From NCBI RefSeq assembly GCF_933775445.1, contig NW_026089434.1, positions 62,001 through 126,000 of the forward strand: a stretch of DNA of 64,000 bases, read 5' to 3'. A model generated the notes under the pieces. The model was not told the origin of the DNA. It did no database searches and saw only the letters and a program-made list of their open reading frames with translations. Source of the stretch: Argentina anserina (lineage: Eukaryota; Streptophyta; Magnoliopsida; Rosales; Rosaceae). The translations under genes were made by a program, and so were the position numbers. This document shows positions 25,132 to 40,500 of the stretch, piece after piece (within the stretch, counting starts at the first letter, position 1; each line of letters begins with the position of its first letter).

Positions 25132-28100
25132 GAAAGAAACACAGGCCCACACTGGAAACACTCTCAAATTCAATAGAAACTCGCATCAGAAAGGCTTACA
25201 GAAAGATACTCAAACGAGAATTGAAAAGATACTCAAAATGCTATAGTAAACATACTCAAAGGATAGAAAGATACTCAGTTTGAAAGAAACACACGCCCAC
25301 ACTGGAAACACTCTCAAATTCAAGAAAAACTCGCATCGAAAGCCGTTCAGAAAGATACTTAAACGAGAATTGAAAAGATACTCAAATTGCAATAGTAAAC
25401 ATACTCAAACGGTAGAAAGATACTCAGTTTCAAAGAAACACACGCCCACACTGGAAACACTCTCAAATTCAATAGAAATTCGCATCAGAAAGGCTTCCAG
25501 AAAGATACTCAAACTGGAATTGAAAAGATACTCAAATTGCAATAGTAAACATACTCAAACGATAGAAAGATACTCAGTTTGAAAGAAACACACGCCCACA
25601 CTGGAAACACTCTCAAGTTCAAGAAAAACTCGCATCAGAAAGGCTTACAGAAAGATACTCAAACGAGAATTGAAAAGATACTCAAAGTGCAATAGTAAAC
25701 ATACTCAAACGATAGAAAGATACTCAGATTGAAAGAAACACACGCCCACACTGGAAACACTCTCAAATTCAAAAGAAACTCGCATCAGAAAGGCTTACAG
25801 AAAGATACTCAAACGAGAATTGAAAAGATACTCAAAATGCTATAGTAAACATACTCAAAGGATAGAAAGATACTCAGTTTGAAAGAAACACACGCCCACA
25901 CTGGAAACACTCTCAAATTCAAGAAAAACTCGCATCAGAAAGGCTTACAGAAAGATACTCAAACGAGAATTGAAAAGATACTCAAATTGCAATGGTAAAC
26001 ATACTCAAACGATAGAAAGATACTCAGATTGAAAGAAACACACGCCCACACTGGAAACACTCTCAAATTCAATAGAAACTCGCATCAGAAAGGCTTACAG
26101 AAAGATACTCAAACGAGAATTGAAAAGATACTCAAATTGCAATAGTAAACATACTCAAAGAATAGAAAGATACTCAGTTTGAAAGAAACACACGCCCACA
26201 CTGGAAACACTCTCAAATTCAATAGAAACTCGCATCAGAAAGGCTTACAGAAAGATACTCAAACGAGAATTGAAAAGATACTCAAAGTGCAATAGTAAAC
26301 ATACTCAAACGATAGAAAGATACTCAGATTGAAAGAAACACACGCCCACACTGGAAACACTCTCAAATTCAATAGAAACTCGCATCAGAAAGGCTTACAG
26401 AAAGATACTCAAACGAGAATTGAAAAGATACTCAAATTGCAATAGTAAACATACTCAAAGAATAGAAAGATACTCAGTTTGAAAGAAACACACGCCCACA
26501 CTGGAAACACTCTCAAATTCAATAGAAACTCGCATCAGAAAGGCTTACAGAAAGATACTCAAACGAGAATTGAAAAGATACTCAAATTGCAATAGTAAAC
26601 ATACTCAAACGATAGAAAGATACTCAGTTTGAAAGAAACACACGCCCACACTGGAAACACTCTCAAATTCAATAGAAACTCGCATCAGAAAGGCTTACAG
26701 AAAGATACTCAAACGAGAATTGAAAAGATATTCAAATTGCAATAGTAAACATACTCAAACGATAGAAAGATACTCAGTTTGAAAGAAACACAGGCCCACA
26801 CTGGAAACACTCTCAAATTCAATAGAAACTCGCATCAGAAAGGCTTACAGAAAGATACTCAAACGAGAATTGAAAAGATACTCAAAATGCTATAGTAAAC
26901 ATACTCAAAGGATAGAAAGATACTCAGTTTGAAAGAAACACATGCCCACACTGGAAACACTCTCAAATTCAAGAAAAACTCGCATCGAAAGCCGTTCAGA
27001 AAGATACTTAAACGAGAATTGAAAAGATACTCAAATTGCAATAGTAAACATACTCAAACGGTAGAAAGATACTCAGTTTCAAAGAAACACACGCCCACAC
27101 TGGAAACACTCTCAAATTCAATAGAAACTCGCATCAGAAAGGCTTCCAGAAAGATACTCAAACTGGAATTGAAAAGATACTCAAATTGCAATAGTAAACA
27201 TACTCAAACGATAGAAAGATACTCAGTTTGAAAGAAACACACGCCCACACTGGAAACACTCTCAAGTTCAAGAAAAACTCGCATCAGAAAGGCTTACAGA
27301 AAGATACTCAAACGAGAATTGAAAAGATACTCAAAGTGCAATAGTAAACATACTCAAACGATAGAAAGATACTCAGATTGAAAGAAACACACGCCCACAC
27401 TGGTAACACTCTCAAATTCAATAGAAACCCGCATCAGAAAGGCTTACAGAAAGATACTCAAACGAGAATTGAAAAGATACTCAAATTGCAATAGTAAACA
27501 TACTCAAAGAATAGAAAGATACTCAGTTTGAAAGAAACACACGCCCACACTGGAAACACTCTCAAATTCAATAGAAACTCGCATCAGAAAGGCTTACAGA
27601 AAGATACTCAAACGAGAATTGAAAAGATACTCAAATTGCAATAGTAAACATACTCAAACGATAGAAAGATACTCAGTTTGAAAGAAACACACGCCCACAC
27701 TGGAAACACTCTCAAATTCAATAGAAACTCGCATCAGAAAGGCTTACAGAAAGATACTCAAACGAGAATTGAAAAGATATTCAAATTGCAATAGTAAACA
27801 TACTCAAACGATAGAAAGATACTCAGTTTGAAAGAAACACACGCCCACACTGGAAACACTCTCAAATTCAATAGAAACTCGCATCAGAAAGGCTTACAGA
27901 AAGATACTCAAACGAGAATTGAAAAGATACTCAAAATGCTATAGTAAACATACTCAAAGGATAGAAAGATACTCAGTTTGAAAGAAACACACGCCCACAC
28001 TGGAAACACTCTCAAATTCAAGAAAAACTCGCATCGAAAGCCGTTCAGAAAGATACTTAAACGAGAATTGAAAAGATACTCAAATTGCAATAGTAAACAT

Positions 28101-31100
28101 ACTCAAACGGTAGAAAGATACTCAGTTTCAAAGAAACACACGCCCACACTGGAAACACTCTCAAATTCAAGAAAAACTCGCATCGAAAGCCGTTCAGAAA
28201 GATACTTAAACGAGAATTGAAAAGATACTCAAATTGCAATAGTAAACATACTCAAACGGTAGAAAGATACTCAGTTTCAAAGAAACACACGCCCACACTG
28301 GAAACACTCTCAAATTCAATAGAAACTCGCATCAGAAAGGCTTCCAGAAAGATACTCAAACTGGAATTGAAAAGATACTCAAATTGCAATAGTAAACATA
28401 CTCAAACGATAGAAAGATACTCAGTTTGAAAGAAACACACGCCCACACTGGAAACACTCTCAAGTTCAAGAAAAACTCGCATCAGAAAGGCTTACAGAAA
28501 GATACTCAAACGAGAATTGAAAAGATACTCAAAGTGCAATAGTAAACATACTCAAACGATAGAAAGATACTCAGATTGAAAGAAACACACGCCCACACTG
28601 GTAACACTCTCAAATTCAATAGAAACCCGCATCAGAAAGGCTTACAGAAAGATACTCAAACGAGAATTGAAAAGATACTCAAATTGCAATAGTAAACATA
28701 CTCAAAGAATAGAAAGATACTCAGTTTGAAAGAAACACACGCCCACACTGGAAACACTCTCAAATTCAATAGAAACTCGCATCAGAAAGGCTTACAGAAA
28801 GATACTCAAACGAGAATTGAAAAGATACTCAAATTGCAATAGTAAACATACTCAAACGATAGAAAGATACTCAGTTTGAAAGAAACACACGCCCACACTG
28901 GAAACACTCTCAAATTCAATAGAAACTCGCATCAGAAAGGCTTACAGAAAGATACTCAAACGAGAATTGAAAAGATATTCAAATTGCAATAGTAAACATA
29001 CTCAAACGATAGAAAGATACTCAGTTTGAAAGAAACACAGGCCCACACTGGAAACACTCTCAAATTCAAAAGAAACTCGCATCAGAAAGGCTTACAGAAA
29101 GATACTCAAACGAGAATTGAAAAGATACTCAAAATGCTATAGTAAACATACTCAAAGGATAGAAAGATACTCAGTTTGAAAGAAACACACGCCCACACTG
29201 GAAACACTCTCAAATTCAAGAAAAACTCGCATCAGAAAGGCTTACAGAAAGATACTCAAACGAGAATTGAAAAGATACTCAAATTGCAATGGTAAACATA
29301 CTCAAACGATAGAAAGATACTCAGATTGAAAGAAACACACGCCCACACTGGAAACACTCTCAAATTCAATAGAAACCCGCATCAGAAAGGCTTACAGAAA
29401 GATACTCAAACGAGAATTGAAAAGATACTCAAATTGCAATAGTAAACATACTCAAAGAATAGAAAGATACTCAGTTTGAAAGAAACACACGCCCACACTG
29501 GAAACACTCTCAAATTCAATAGAAACCCGCATCAGAAAGGCTTACAGAAAGATACTCAAACGAGAATTGAAAAGATACTCAAATTGCAATAGTAAACATA
29601 CTCAAAGAATAGAAAGATACTCAGTTTGAAAGAAACACACGCCCACACTGGAAACACTCTCAAATTCAATAGAAACTCGCATCAGAAAGCCTTACAGAAA
29701 GATACTCAAACGAGAATTGAAAAGATACTCAAAGTGCAATAGTAAACATACTCAAACGATAGAAAGATACTCAGATTGAAAGAAACACACGCCCACACTG
29801 GAAACACTCTCAAATTCAATAGAAACCCGCATCAGAAAGGCTTACAGAAAGATACTCAAACGAGAATTGAAAAGATACTCAAATTGCAATAGTAAACATA
29901 CTCAAAGAATAGAAAGATACTCAGTTTGAAAGAAACACACGCCCACACTGGAAACACTCTCAAATTCAATAGAAACTCGCATCAGAAAGGCTTACAGAAA
30001 GATACTCAAACGAGAATTGAAAAGATACTCAAATTGCAATAGTAAACATACTCAAACGATAGAAAGATACTCAGTTTGAAAGAAACACACGCCCACACTG
30101 GAAACACTCTCAAATTCAATAGAAACTCGCATCAGAAAGGCTTACAGAAAGATACTCAAACGGGAATTGAAAAGATATTCAAATTGCAATAGTAAACATA
30201 CTCAAACGATAGAAAGATACTCAGTTTGAAAGAAACACAGGCCCACACTGGAAACACTCTCAAATTCAATAGAAACTCGCATCAGAAAGGCTTACAGAAA
30301 GATACTCAAACGAGAATTGAAAAGATACTCAAAATGCTATAGTAAACATACTCAAAGGATAGAAAGATACTCAGTTTGAAAGAAACACACGCCCACACTG
30401 GAAACACTCTCAAATTCAAGAAAAACTCGCATCGAAAGCCGTTCAGAAAGATACTTAAACGAGAATTGAAAAGATACTCAAATTGCAATAGTAAACATAC
30501 TCAAACGGTAGAAAGATACTCAGTTTCAAAGAAACACACGCCCACACTGGAAACACTCTCAAATTCAATAGAAACTCGCATCAGAAAGGCTTCCAGAAAG
30601 ATACTCAAACTGGAATTGAAAAGATACTCAAATTGCAATAGTAAACATACTCAAACGATAGAAAGATACTCAGTTTGAAAGAAACACACGCCCACACTGG
30701 AAACACTCTCAAGTTCAAGAAAAACTCGCATCAGAAAGGCTTACAGAAAGATACTCAAACGAGAATTGAAAAGATACTCAAAGTGCAATAGTAAACATAC
30801 TCAAACGATAGAAAGATACTCAGATTGAAAGAAACACACGCCCACACTGGAAACACTCTCAAATTCAATAGAAACCCGCATCAGAAAGGCTTACAGAAAG
30901 ATACTCAAACGAGAATTGAAAAGATACTCAAATTGCAATAGTAAACATACTCAAAGAATAGAAAGATACTCAGTTTGAAAGAAACACACGCCCACACTGG
31001 AAACACTCTCAAATTCAATAGAAACTCGCATCAGAAAGGCTTACAGAAAGATACTCAAACGAGAATTGAAAAGATACTCAAATTGCAATAGTAAACATAC

Positions 31101-31500
31101 TCAAACGATAGAAAGATACTCAGTTTGAAAGAAACACACGCCCACACTGGAAACACTCTCAAATTCAATAGAAACTCGCATCAGAAAGGCTTACAGAAAG
31201 ATACTCAAACGAGAATTGAAAAGATATTCAAATTGCAATAGTAAACATACTCAAACGATAGAAAGATACTCAGTTTGAAAGAAACACAGGCCCACACTGG
31301 AAACACTCTCAAATTCAAAAGAAACTCGCATCAGAAAGGCTTACAGAAAGATACTCAAACGAGAATTGAAAAGATACTCAAATTGCAATAGCAAACATAC
31401 TCAAACGATAGAAAGATACTCAGTTTGAAAGAAACACAGGCCCACACTGGAAACACTCTCAAATTCAATAGAAATTCGCATCGAAAGCCGTTCAGAAAGA
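25132..31500 (+). repeat. Domain alternating four-monomer cassettes and 7-mer-type strings
   Basis: The 149-bp members of the cassette start near 25282, 26931, 27980, 28129 and 30378. The spacings are 1649, 1049, 149 and 2249 bp, i.e. whole monomers each reduced by the single 149-bp copy. Between cassettes lie the AGAATAG, AAGTGC/CAGATTG, canonical, TTCAAATTGC and CACAGG types of the 7-mer unit. At 27980-28277 two 149-bp monomers of the same form sit side by side, a local duplication. No non-satellite sequence is visible. Confidence 0.85.
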
Positions 31501-34500
31501 TACTCAAACGAGAATTGAAAAGATACTCAAAGTGCAATAGTAAACATACTCAAACGATTGAAAGATACTCAGTTTAAAAGAAACACACGCCCACACTGGA
31601 AACACTCTCAAATTCAAGAAAAACTCGCATCAGAAAGGCTTACAGAAAGATACTCAAACGAGAATTGAAAAGATACTCAAATTGCAATAGTAAACATACT
31701 CAAACGATAGAAAGATACTCAGTTTGAAAGAAACACACGCCCACACTGGAAACACTCTCAAATTCAATAGAAACTCGCATCAGAAAGGCTTACAGAAAGA
31801 TACTCAAACGAGAATTGAAAAGATATTCAAATTGCAATAGTAAACATACTCAAACGATAGAAAGATACTCAGTTTGAAAGAAACACAGGCCCACACTGGA
31901 AACACTCTCAAATTCAAAAGAAACTCGCATCAGAAAGGCTTACAGAAAGATACTCAAACGAGAATTGAAAAGATACTCAAATTGCAATAGCAAACATACT
32001 CAAACGATAGAAAGATACTCAGTTTGAAAGAAACACAGGCCCACACTGGAAACACTCTCAAATTCAATAGAAACTCGCATCAGAAAGGCTTACAGAAAGA
32101 TACTCAAACGAGAATTGAAAAGATACTCAAAATGCTATAGTAAACATACTCAAAGGATAGAAAGATACTCAGTTTGAAAGAAACACACGCCCACACTGGA
32201 AACACTCTCAAATTCAAGAAAAACTCGCATCGAAAGCCGTTCAGAAAGATACTTAAACGAGAATTGAAAAGATACTCAAATTGCAATAGTAAACATACTC
32301 AAAGGATAGAAAGATACTCAGTTTGAAAGAAACACACGCCCACACTGGAAACACTCTCAAATTCAAGAAAAACTCGCATCGAAAGCCGTTCAGAAAGATA
32401 CTTAAACGAGAATTGAAAAGATACTCAAATTGCAATAGTAAACATACTCAAACGGTAGAAAGATACTCAGTTTCAAAGAAACACACGCCCACACTGGAAA
32501 CACTCTCAAATTCAATAGAAACTCGCATCAGAAAGGCTTCCAGAAAGATACTCAAACTGGAATTGAAAAGATACTCAAATTGCAATAGTAAACATACTCA
32601 AACGATAGAAAGATACTCAGTTTGAAAGAAACACACGCCCACACTGGAAACACTCTCAAGTTCAAGAAAAACTCGCATCAGAAAGGCTTACAGAAAGATA
32701 CTCAAACGAGAATTGAAAAGATACTCAAATTGCAATAGTAAACATACTCAAACGATAGAAAGATACTCAGTTTGAAAGAAACACACGCCCACACTGGAAA
32801 CACTCTCAAATTCAAGAAAAACTCGCATCGAAAGCCGTTCAGAAAGATACTTAAACGAGAATTGAAAAGATACTCAAATTGCAATAGTAAACATACTCAA
32901 ACGGTAGAAAGATACTCAGTTTCAAAGAAACACACGCCCACACTGGAAACACTCTCAAATTCAATAGAAACTCGCATCAGAAAGGCTTCCAGAAAGATAC
33001 TCAAACTGGAATTGAAAAGATACTCAAATTGCAATAGTAAACATACTCAAACGATAGAAAGATACTCAGTTTGAAAGAAACACACGCCCACACTGGAAAC
33101 ACTCTCAAGTTCAAGAAAAACTCGCATCAGAAAGGCTTACAGAAAGATACTCAAACGAGAATTGAAAAGATACTCAAATTGCAATAGTAAACATACTCAA
33201 ACGATAGAAAGATACTCAGTTTGAAAGAAACACACGCCCACACTGGAAACACTCTCAAATTCAATAGAAACTCGCATCAGAAAGGCTTACAGAAAGATAC
33301 TCAAACGGGAATTGAAAAGATACTCAAATTGCAATACTAAACATACTCAAACGATAGAAAGATACTCAGTTTGAAATAAACACACGCCCACACTGGAAAC
33401 ACTCTCAAATTCAATAGAAATTCGCATCGAAAGCCGTTCAGAAAGATACTCAAACGAGAATTGAAAAGATACTCAAAGTGCAATAGTAAACATACTCAAA
33501 CGATTGAAAGATACTCAGTTTAAAAGAAACACAGGCCCACACTGGAAACACTCTCAAATTCAATAGAAACTCGCATCAGAAAGGCTTACAGAAAGATACT
33601 TAAACGAGAATTGAAAAGATACTCAAAATGCTATAGTAAACATACTCAAAGGATAGAAAGATACTCAGTTTGAAAAAAACACACGCCCACACTGGAAACA
33701 CTCTCAAATTCAAGAAAAACTCGCATCGAAAGCCGTTCAGAAAGATACTCAAACGAGAATTGAAAAGATACTCAAATTGCAATAGTAAACATACTCAAAC
33801 GGTAGAAAGATACTCAGTTTCAAAGAAACACACGCCCACAATGGAAACACTCTCAAATTCAATAGAAACTCGCATCAGAAAGGCTTCCAGAAAGATACTC
33901 AATCTGGAATTGAAAAGATACTCAAATTGCAATAGTAAACATACTCAAACGATAGAAAGATACTCAGTTTGAAAGAAACACACGCCCACACTGGAAACAC
34001 TCTCAAGTTCAAGAAAAACTCGCATCAGAAAGGCTTACAGAAAGATACTCAAACGAGAATTGAAAAGATACTCAAATTGCAATAGTAAACATACTCAAAC
34101 GATAGAAAGATACTCAGTTTGAAAGAAACACACGCCCACACTGGAAACACTCTCAAATTCAATAGAAATTCGCATCGAAAGCCGTTCAGAAAGATACTCA
34201 AACGAGAATTGAAAAGATACTCAAAGTGCAATAGTAAACATACTCAAACGATTGAAAGATACTCAGTTTAAAAGAAACACACGCCCACACTGGAAACACT
34301 CTCAAATTCAAGAAAAACTCGCATCAGAAAGGCTTACAGAAAGATACTAAAACGAGAATTGAAAAGATTCTCAAATTGCAATAGTAAACATACTCAAACG
34401 GTAGAAAGATACTCAGTTTCAAAGAAACACACGCCCACACTGGAAACACTCTCAAATTCAATAGAAACTCGCATCAGAAAGGCTTACAAAAAGATACTCA

Positions 34501-37500
34501 AACGAGAATTGAAAAGATACTCAAAATGCTATAGTAAACATACTCAAAGGATAGAAAGATACTCAGTTTGAAAGAAACACACGCCCACACTGGAAACACT
34601 CTCAAATTCAATAGAAACTCGCATCAGAAAGGCTTCCAGAAAGATACTCAAACTGGAATTGAAAAGATACTCAAATTGCAATAGTAAACATACTCAAACG
34701 ATAGAAAGATACTCAGTTTGAAAGAAACACACGCCCACACTGGAAACACTCTCAAGTTCAAGAAAAACTCGCATCAGAAAGGCTTACAGAAAGATACTCA
34801 AACGAGAATTGAAAAGATACTCAAATTGCAATAGTAAACATACGCAAACGATAGAAAGATACTCAGTTTGAAAGAAACACACGCCCACACTGGAAACACT
34901 CTCAAATTCAATAGAAACTCGCATCAGAAAGGCTTACAGAAAGATACTCAAACGGGAATTGAAAAGATACTCAAATTGCAATACTAAACATACTCAAACG
35001 ATAGAAAGATACTCAGTTTGAAATAAACACACGCCCACACTGGAAACACTCTCAAATTCAATAGAAATTCGCATCGAAAGCCGTTCAGAAAGATACTCAA
35101 ACGAGAATTGAAAAGATACTCAAAGTGCAATAGTAAACATACTCAAACGATTGAAAGATACTCAGTTTAAAAGAAACACAGGCCCACACTGGAAACAGTC
35201 TCAAATTCAATAGAAACTCGCATCAGAAAGGCTTCCAGAAAGATACTCAAACGAGAATTGAAAAGATACTCAAAGTGCAATAGTAAACATACTCAAACGA
35301 TAGAAAGATACTCAGTTTGAAAGAAACACACTCCCACACTGGAAACACTCTCAAATTCAAGAAAAACTCGCATCGAAAGCCGTTCAGAAAGATACTCAAA
35401 CGAGAATTCAAAAGATACTAAAATTGCAATAGTAAACATACTCAAACGATAGAAAGATACTCAGTTTGAAAGAAACACACGCCCACACTGGAAACACTCT
35501 CAAATTCAATAGAAACTCGCATCAGAAAGGCTTACAGAAAGATACTCAAACGAGAATTGAAAAGATATTCAAATTGCAATTGTAAACATACTCAAACGAT
35601 AGAAAGATACTCAGTTTGAAAGAAACACAGGCCCACACTGGAAACACTCTCAAATTCAAAAGAAACTCGCATCAGAAAGGCTTACAGAAAGATACTCAAA
35701 CGAGAATTGAAAAGATACTCAAAGTGCAATAGTAAACATACTCAAACGATAGAAAGATACTCAGATTGAAAGAAACACAGGCCCACACTGGAAACACTCT
35801 CAAATTCAAGAAAAACTCGCATCAGAAAGGCTTACAGAAAGATACTCAAACGAGAATTGAAAAGATACTCAAATTGCAATCGTAAACATACTCAAACGAT
35901 AGAAAGATACTCAGTTTGAAAGAAACACACGCCCACACTGGAAACACTCTCAAATTCAATAGAAACTCGCATCAGAAAGGCTTACAGAAAGATACTCAAA
36001 CGGGAATTCTAAAGATACTCAAATTGCAATACTAAACATACTCAAACGATAGAAAGATACTCAGTTTGAAATAAACACACGCCCACACTGGTAACACTCT
36101 CAAATTCAAGAAAAACTCGCATCAGAAAGGCTTACAGAAAGATACTCAAACGGGAATTGAAAAGATACTCAAATTGCAATAGTAAACATACTCAAACGAT
36201 AGAAAGATACACAGTTTGAAAGAAACACACGCCCACACTGGAAACACTCTCAAATTCAAGAAAAACTCGCATCAGAAAGGCTTACAGAAAGATACTCAAA
36301 CGAGAATTGAAAAGATATTCAAATTGCAATAGTAAACATACTCAAACGATAGAAAGATACTCAGTTTGAAATAAACACACGCCCACACTGGAAACACTCT
36401 CAAATTCAATAGAAACCCGCATCAGAAAGGCTTACAGAAAGATACTCAAACGAGAATTGAAAAGATACTCAAATTGCAATAGTAAACATACTCAAAGAAT
36501 AGAAAGATACTCAGTTTGAAAGAAACACACGCCCACACTGGAAACACTCTCAAATTCAATAGAAACTCGCATCAGAAAGGCTTACAGAAAGATACTCAAA
36601 CGAGAATTGAAAAGATACTCAAAGTGCAATAGTAAACATACTCAAACGATAGAAAGATACTCAGATTGAAAGAAACACACGCCCACACTGGAATTACTCT
36701 CAAATTCAATAGAAACTCGCATCAGAAAGGCTTACAGAAAGATACTCAAACGAGAATTGAAAAGATACACAAATTGCAATAGTAAACATACTCAAAGAAT
36801 AGAAAGATACTCAGTTTGAAAGAAACACACGCCCACACTGGAAACACTCTCAAATTCAATAGAAACTCGCATCAGAAAGGCTTACAGAAAGATACTCAAA
36901 CGAGAATTGAAAAGATACTCAAATTGCAATAGTAAACATACTCAAACGATAGAAAGATATTCAGTTTGAAAGAAACACACGCCCACACTGGAAACACTCT
37001 CAAATTCAATAGAAACTCGCATCAGAAAGGCTTACAGAAAGATACTCAAACGAGAATTGAAAAGATATTCAAATTGCAATAGTAAACATACTCAAACGAT
37101 AGAAAGATACTCAGTTTGAAAGAAACACAGGCCCACACTGGAAACACTCTCAAATTCAAAAGAAACTCGCATCAGAAAGGCTTACAGAAAGATACTCAAA
37201 CGAGAATTGAAAAGATACTCAAAATGCTATAGTAAACATACTCAAAGGATAGAAAGATACTCAGTTTGAAAGAAACACACGCCCACACTGGAAACACTCT
37301 CAAATTCAAGAAAAACTCGCATCAGAAAGGCTTACAGAAAGATACTCAAACGAGAATTGAAAAGATACTCAAATTGCAATGGTAAACATACTCAAACGAT
37401 AGAAAGATACTCAGATTGAAAGAAACACACGCCCACACTGGAAACACTCTCAAATTCAATAGAAACTCGCATCAGAAAGGCTTACAGAAAGATACTCAAA

Positions 37501-40500
37501 CGAGAATTGAAAAGATACTCAAATTGCAATAGTAAACATACTCAAAGAATAGAAAGATACTCAGTTTGAAAGAAACACACGCCCACACTGGAAACACTCT
37601 CAAATTCAATAGAAACTCGCATCAGAAAGGCTTACAGAAAGATACTCAAACGAGAATTGAAAAGATACTCAAAGTGCAATAGTAAACATACTCAAACGAT
37701 AGAAAGATACTCAGATTGAAAGAAACACACGCCCACACTGGAAACACTCTCAAATTCAATAGAAACCCGCATCAGAAAGGCTTACAGAAAGATACTCAAA
37801 CGAGAATTGAAAAGATACTCAAATTGCAATAGTAAACATACTCAAAGAATAGAAAGATACTCAGTTTGAAAGAAACACACGCCCACACTGGAAACACTCT
37901 CAAATTCAATAGAAACTCGCATCAGAAAGGCTTACAGAAAGATACTCAAACGAGAATTGAAAAGATACTCAAATTGCAATAGTAAACATACTCAAACGAT
38001 AGAAAGATACTCAGTTTGAAAGAAACACACGCCCACACTGGAAACACTCTCAAATTCAATAGAAACTCGCATCAGAAAGGCTTACAGAAAGATACTCAAA
38101 CGAGAATTGAAAAGATATTCAAATTGCAATAGTAAACATACTCAAACGATAGAAAGATACTCAGTTTGAAAGAAACACAGGCCCACACTGGAAACACTCT
38201 CAAATTCAAAAGAAACTCGCATCAGAAAGGCTTACAGAAAGATACTCAAACGAGAATTGAAAAGATACTCAAATTGCAATAGCAAACATACTCAAACGAT
38301 AGAAAGATACTCAGTTTGAAAGAAACACAGGCCCACACTGGAAACACTCTCAAATTCAATAGAAACTCGCATCAGAAAGGCTTACAGAAAGATACTCAAA
38401 CGAGAATTGAAAAGATACTCAAAATGCTATAGTAAACATACTCAAAGGATAGAAAGATACTCAGTTTGAAAAAAACACACGCCCACACTGGAAACACTCT
38501 CAAATTCAAGAAAAACTCGCATCGAAAGCCGTTCAGAAAGATACTTAAACGAGAATTGAAAAGATACTCAAATTGCAATAGTAAACATACTCAAACGGTA
38601 GAAAGATACTCAGTTTCAAAGAAACACACGCCCACACTGGAAACACTCTCAAATTCAATAGAAACTCGCATCAGAAAGGTTTCCAGAAAGATACTCAAAC
38701 TGGAATTCAAAAGATACTCAAATTGCAATAGTAAACATACTCAAACGATAGAAAGATACTCAGTTTGAAAGAAACACACGCCCACACTGGAAACACTCTC
38801 AAGTTCAAGAAAAACTCGCATCAGAAAGGCTTACAGAAAGATACTCAAACGAGAATTGAAAAGATACTCAAATTGCAATAGTAAACATACTCAAACGATA
38901 GAAAGATACTCAGTTTGAAAGAAACACACGCCCACACTGGAAACACTCTCAAATTCAATAGAAACTCGCATCAGAAAGGCTTACAGAAAGATACTCAAAC
39001 GGGAATTGAAAAGATACTCAAATTGCAATACTAAACATACTCAAACGATAGAAAGATACTCAGTTTGAAATAAACACACGCCCACACTGGAAACACTCTC
39101 AAATTCAATAGAAATTCGCATCGAAAGCCGTTCAGAAAGATACTCAAACGAGAATTGAAAAGATACTCAAAGTGCAATAGTAAACATACTCAAACGATTG
39201 AAAGATACTCAGTTTAAAAGAAACACAGGCCCACACTGGAAACACTCTCAAATTCAATAGAAACTCGCATCAGAAAGGCTTACAGAAAGATACTTAAACG
39301 AGAATTGAAAAGATACTCAAAATGCTATAGTAAACATACTCAAAGGATAGAAAGATACTCAGTTTGAAAAAAACACACGCCCACACTGGAAACACTCTCA
39401 AATTCAAGAAAAACTCGCATCGAAAGCCGTTCAGAAAGATACTCAAACGAGAATTGAAAAGATACTCAAATTGCAATAGTAAACATACTCAAACGGTAGA
39501 AAGATACTCAGTTTCAAAGAAACACACGCCCACACTGGAAACACTCTCAAATTCTATAGAAACTCGCATCAGAAAGGCTTCCAGAAAGATACTCAATCTG
39601 GAATTGAAAAGATACTCAAATTGCAATAGTAAACATACTCAAACGATAGAAAGATACTCAGTTTGAAAGAAACACACGCCCACACTGGAAACACTCTCAA
39701 GTTCAAGAAAAACTCGTATCAGAAAGGCTTACAGAAAGATACTCAAACGAGAATTGAAAAGATACTCAAATTGCAATAGTAAACATACTCAAACGATAGA
39801 AAGATACTCAGTTTGAAAGAAACACACGCCCACACTGGAAACACTCTCAAATTCAATAGAAATTCGCATCGAAAGCCGTTCAGAAAGATACTCAAACGAG
39901 AATTGAAAAGATACTCAAAGTGCAATAGTAAACATACTCAAACGATTGAAAGATACTCAGTTTAAAAGAAACACAGGCCCACACTGGAAACACTCTCAAA
40001 TTCAAGAAAAACTCGCATCAGAAAGGCTTACAGAAAGATACTCAAACGAGAATTGAAAAGATACTCAAATTGCAATCGTAAACATACTCAAACGATAGAA
40101 AGATACTCAGTTTGAAAGAAACACACGCCCACACTGGAAACACTCTCAAATTCAATAGAAACTCGCATCAGAAAGGCTTACAGAAAGATACTCAAACGGG
40201 AATTCTAAAGATACTCAAATTGCAATACTAAACATACTCAAACGATAGAAAGATACTCAGTTTGAAATAAACACACGCCCACACTGGTAACACTCTCAAA
40301 TTCAAGAAAAACTCGCATCAGAAAGGCTTACAGAAAGATACTCAAACGGGAATTGAAAAGATACTCAAATTGCAATAGTAAACATACTCAAACGATAGAA
40401 AGATACACAGTTTGAAAGAAACACACGCCCACACTGGAAACACTCTCAAATTCAAGAAAAACTCGCATCAGAAAGGCTTACAGAAAGATACTCAAACGAG

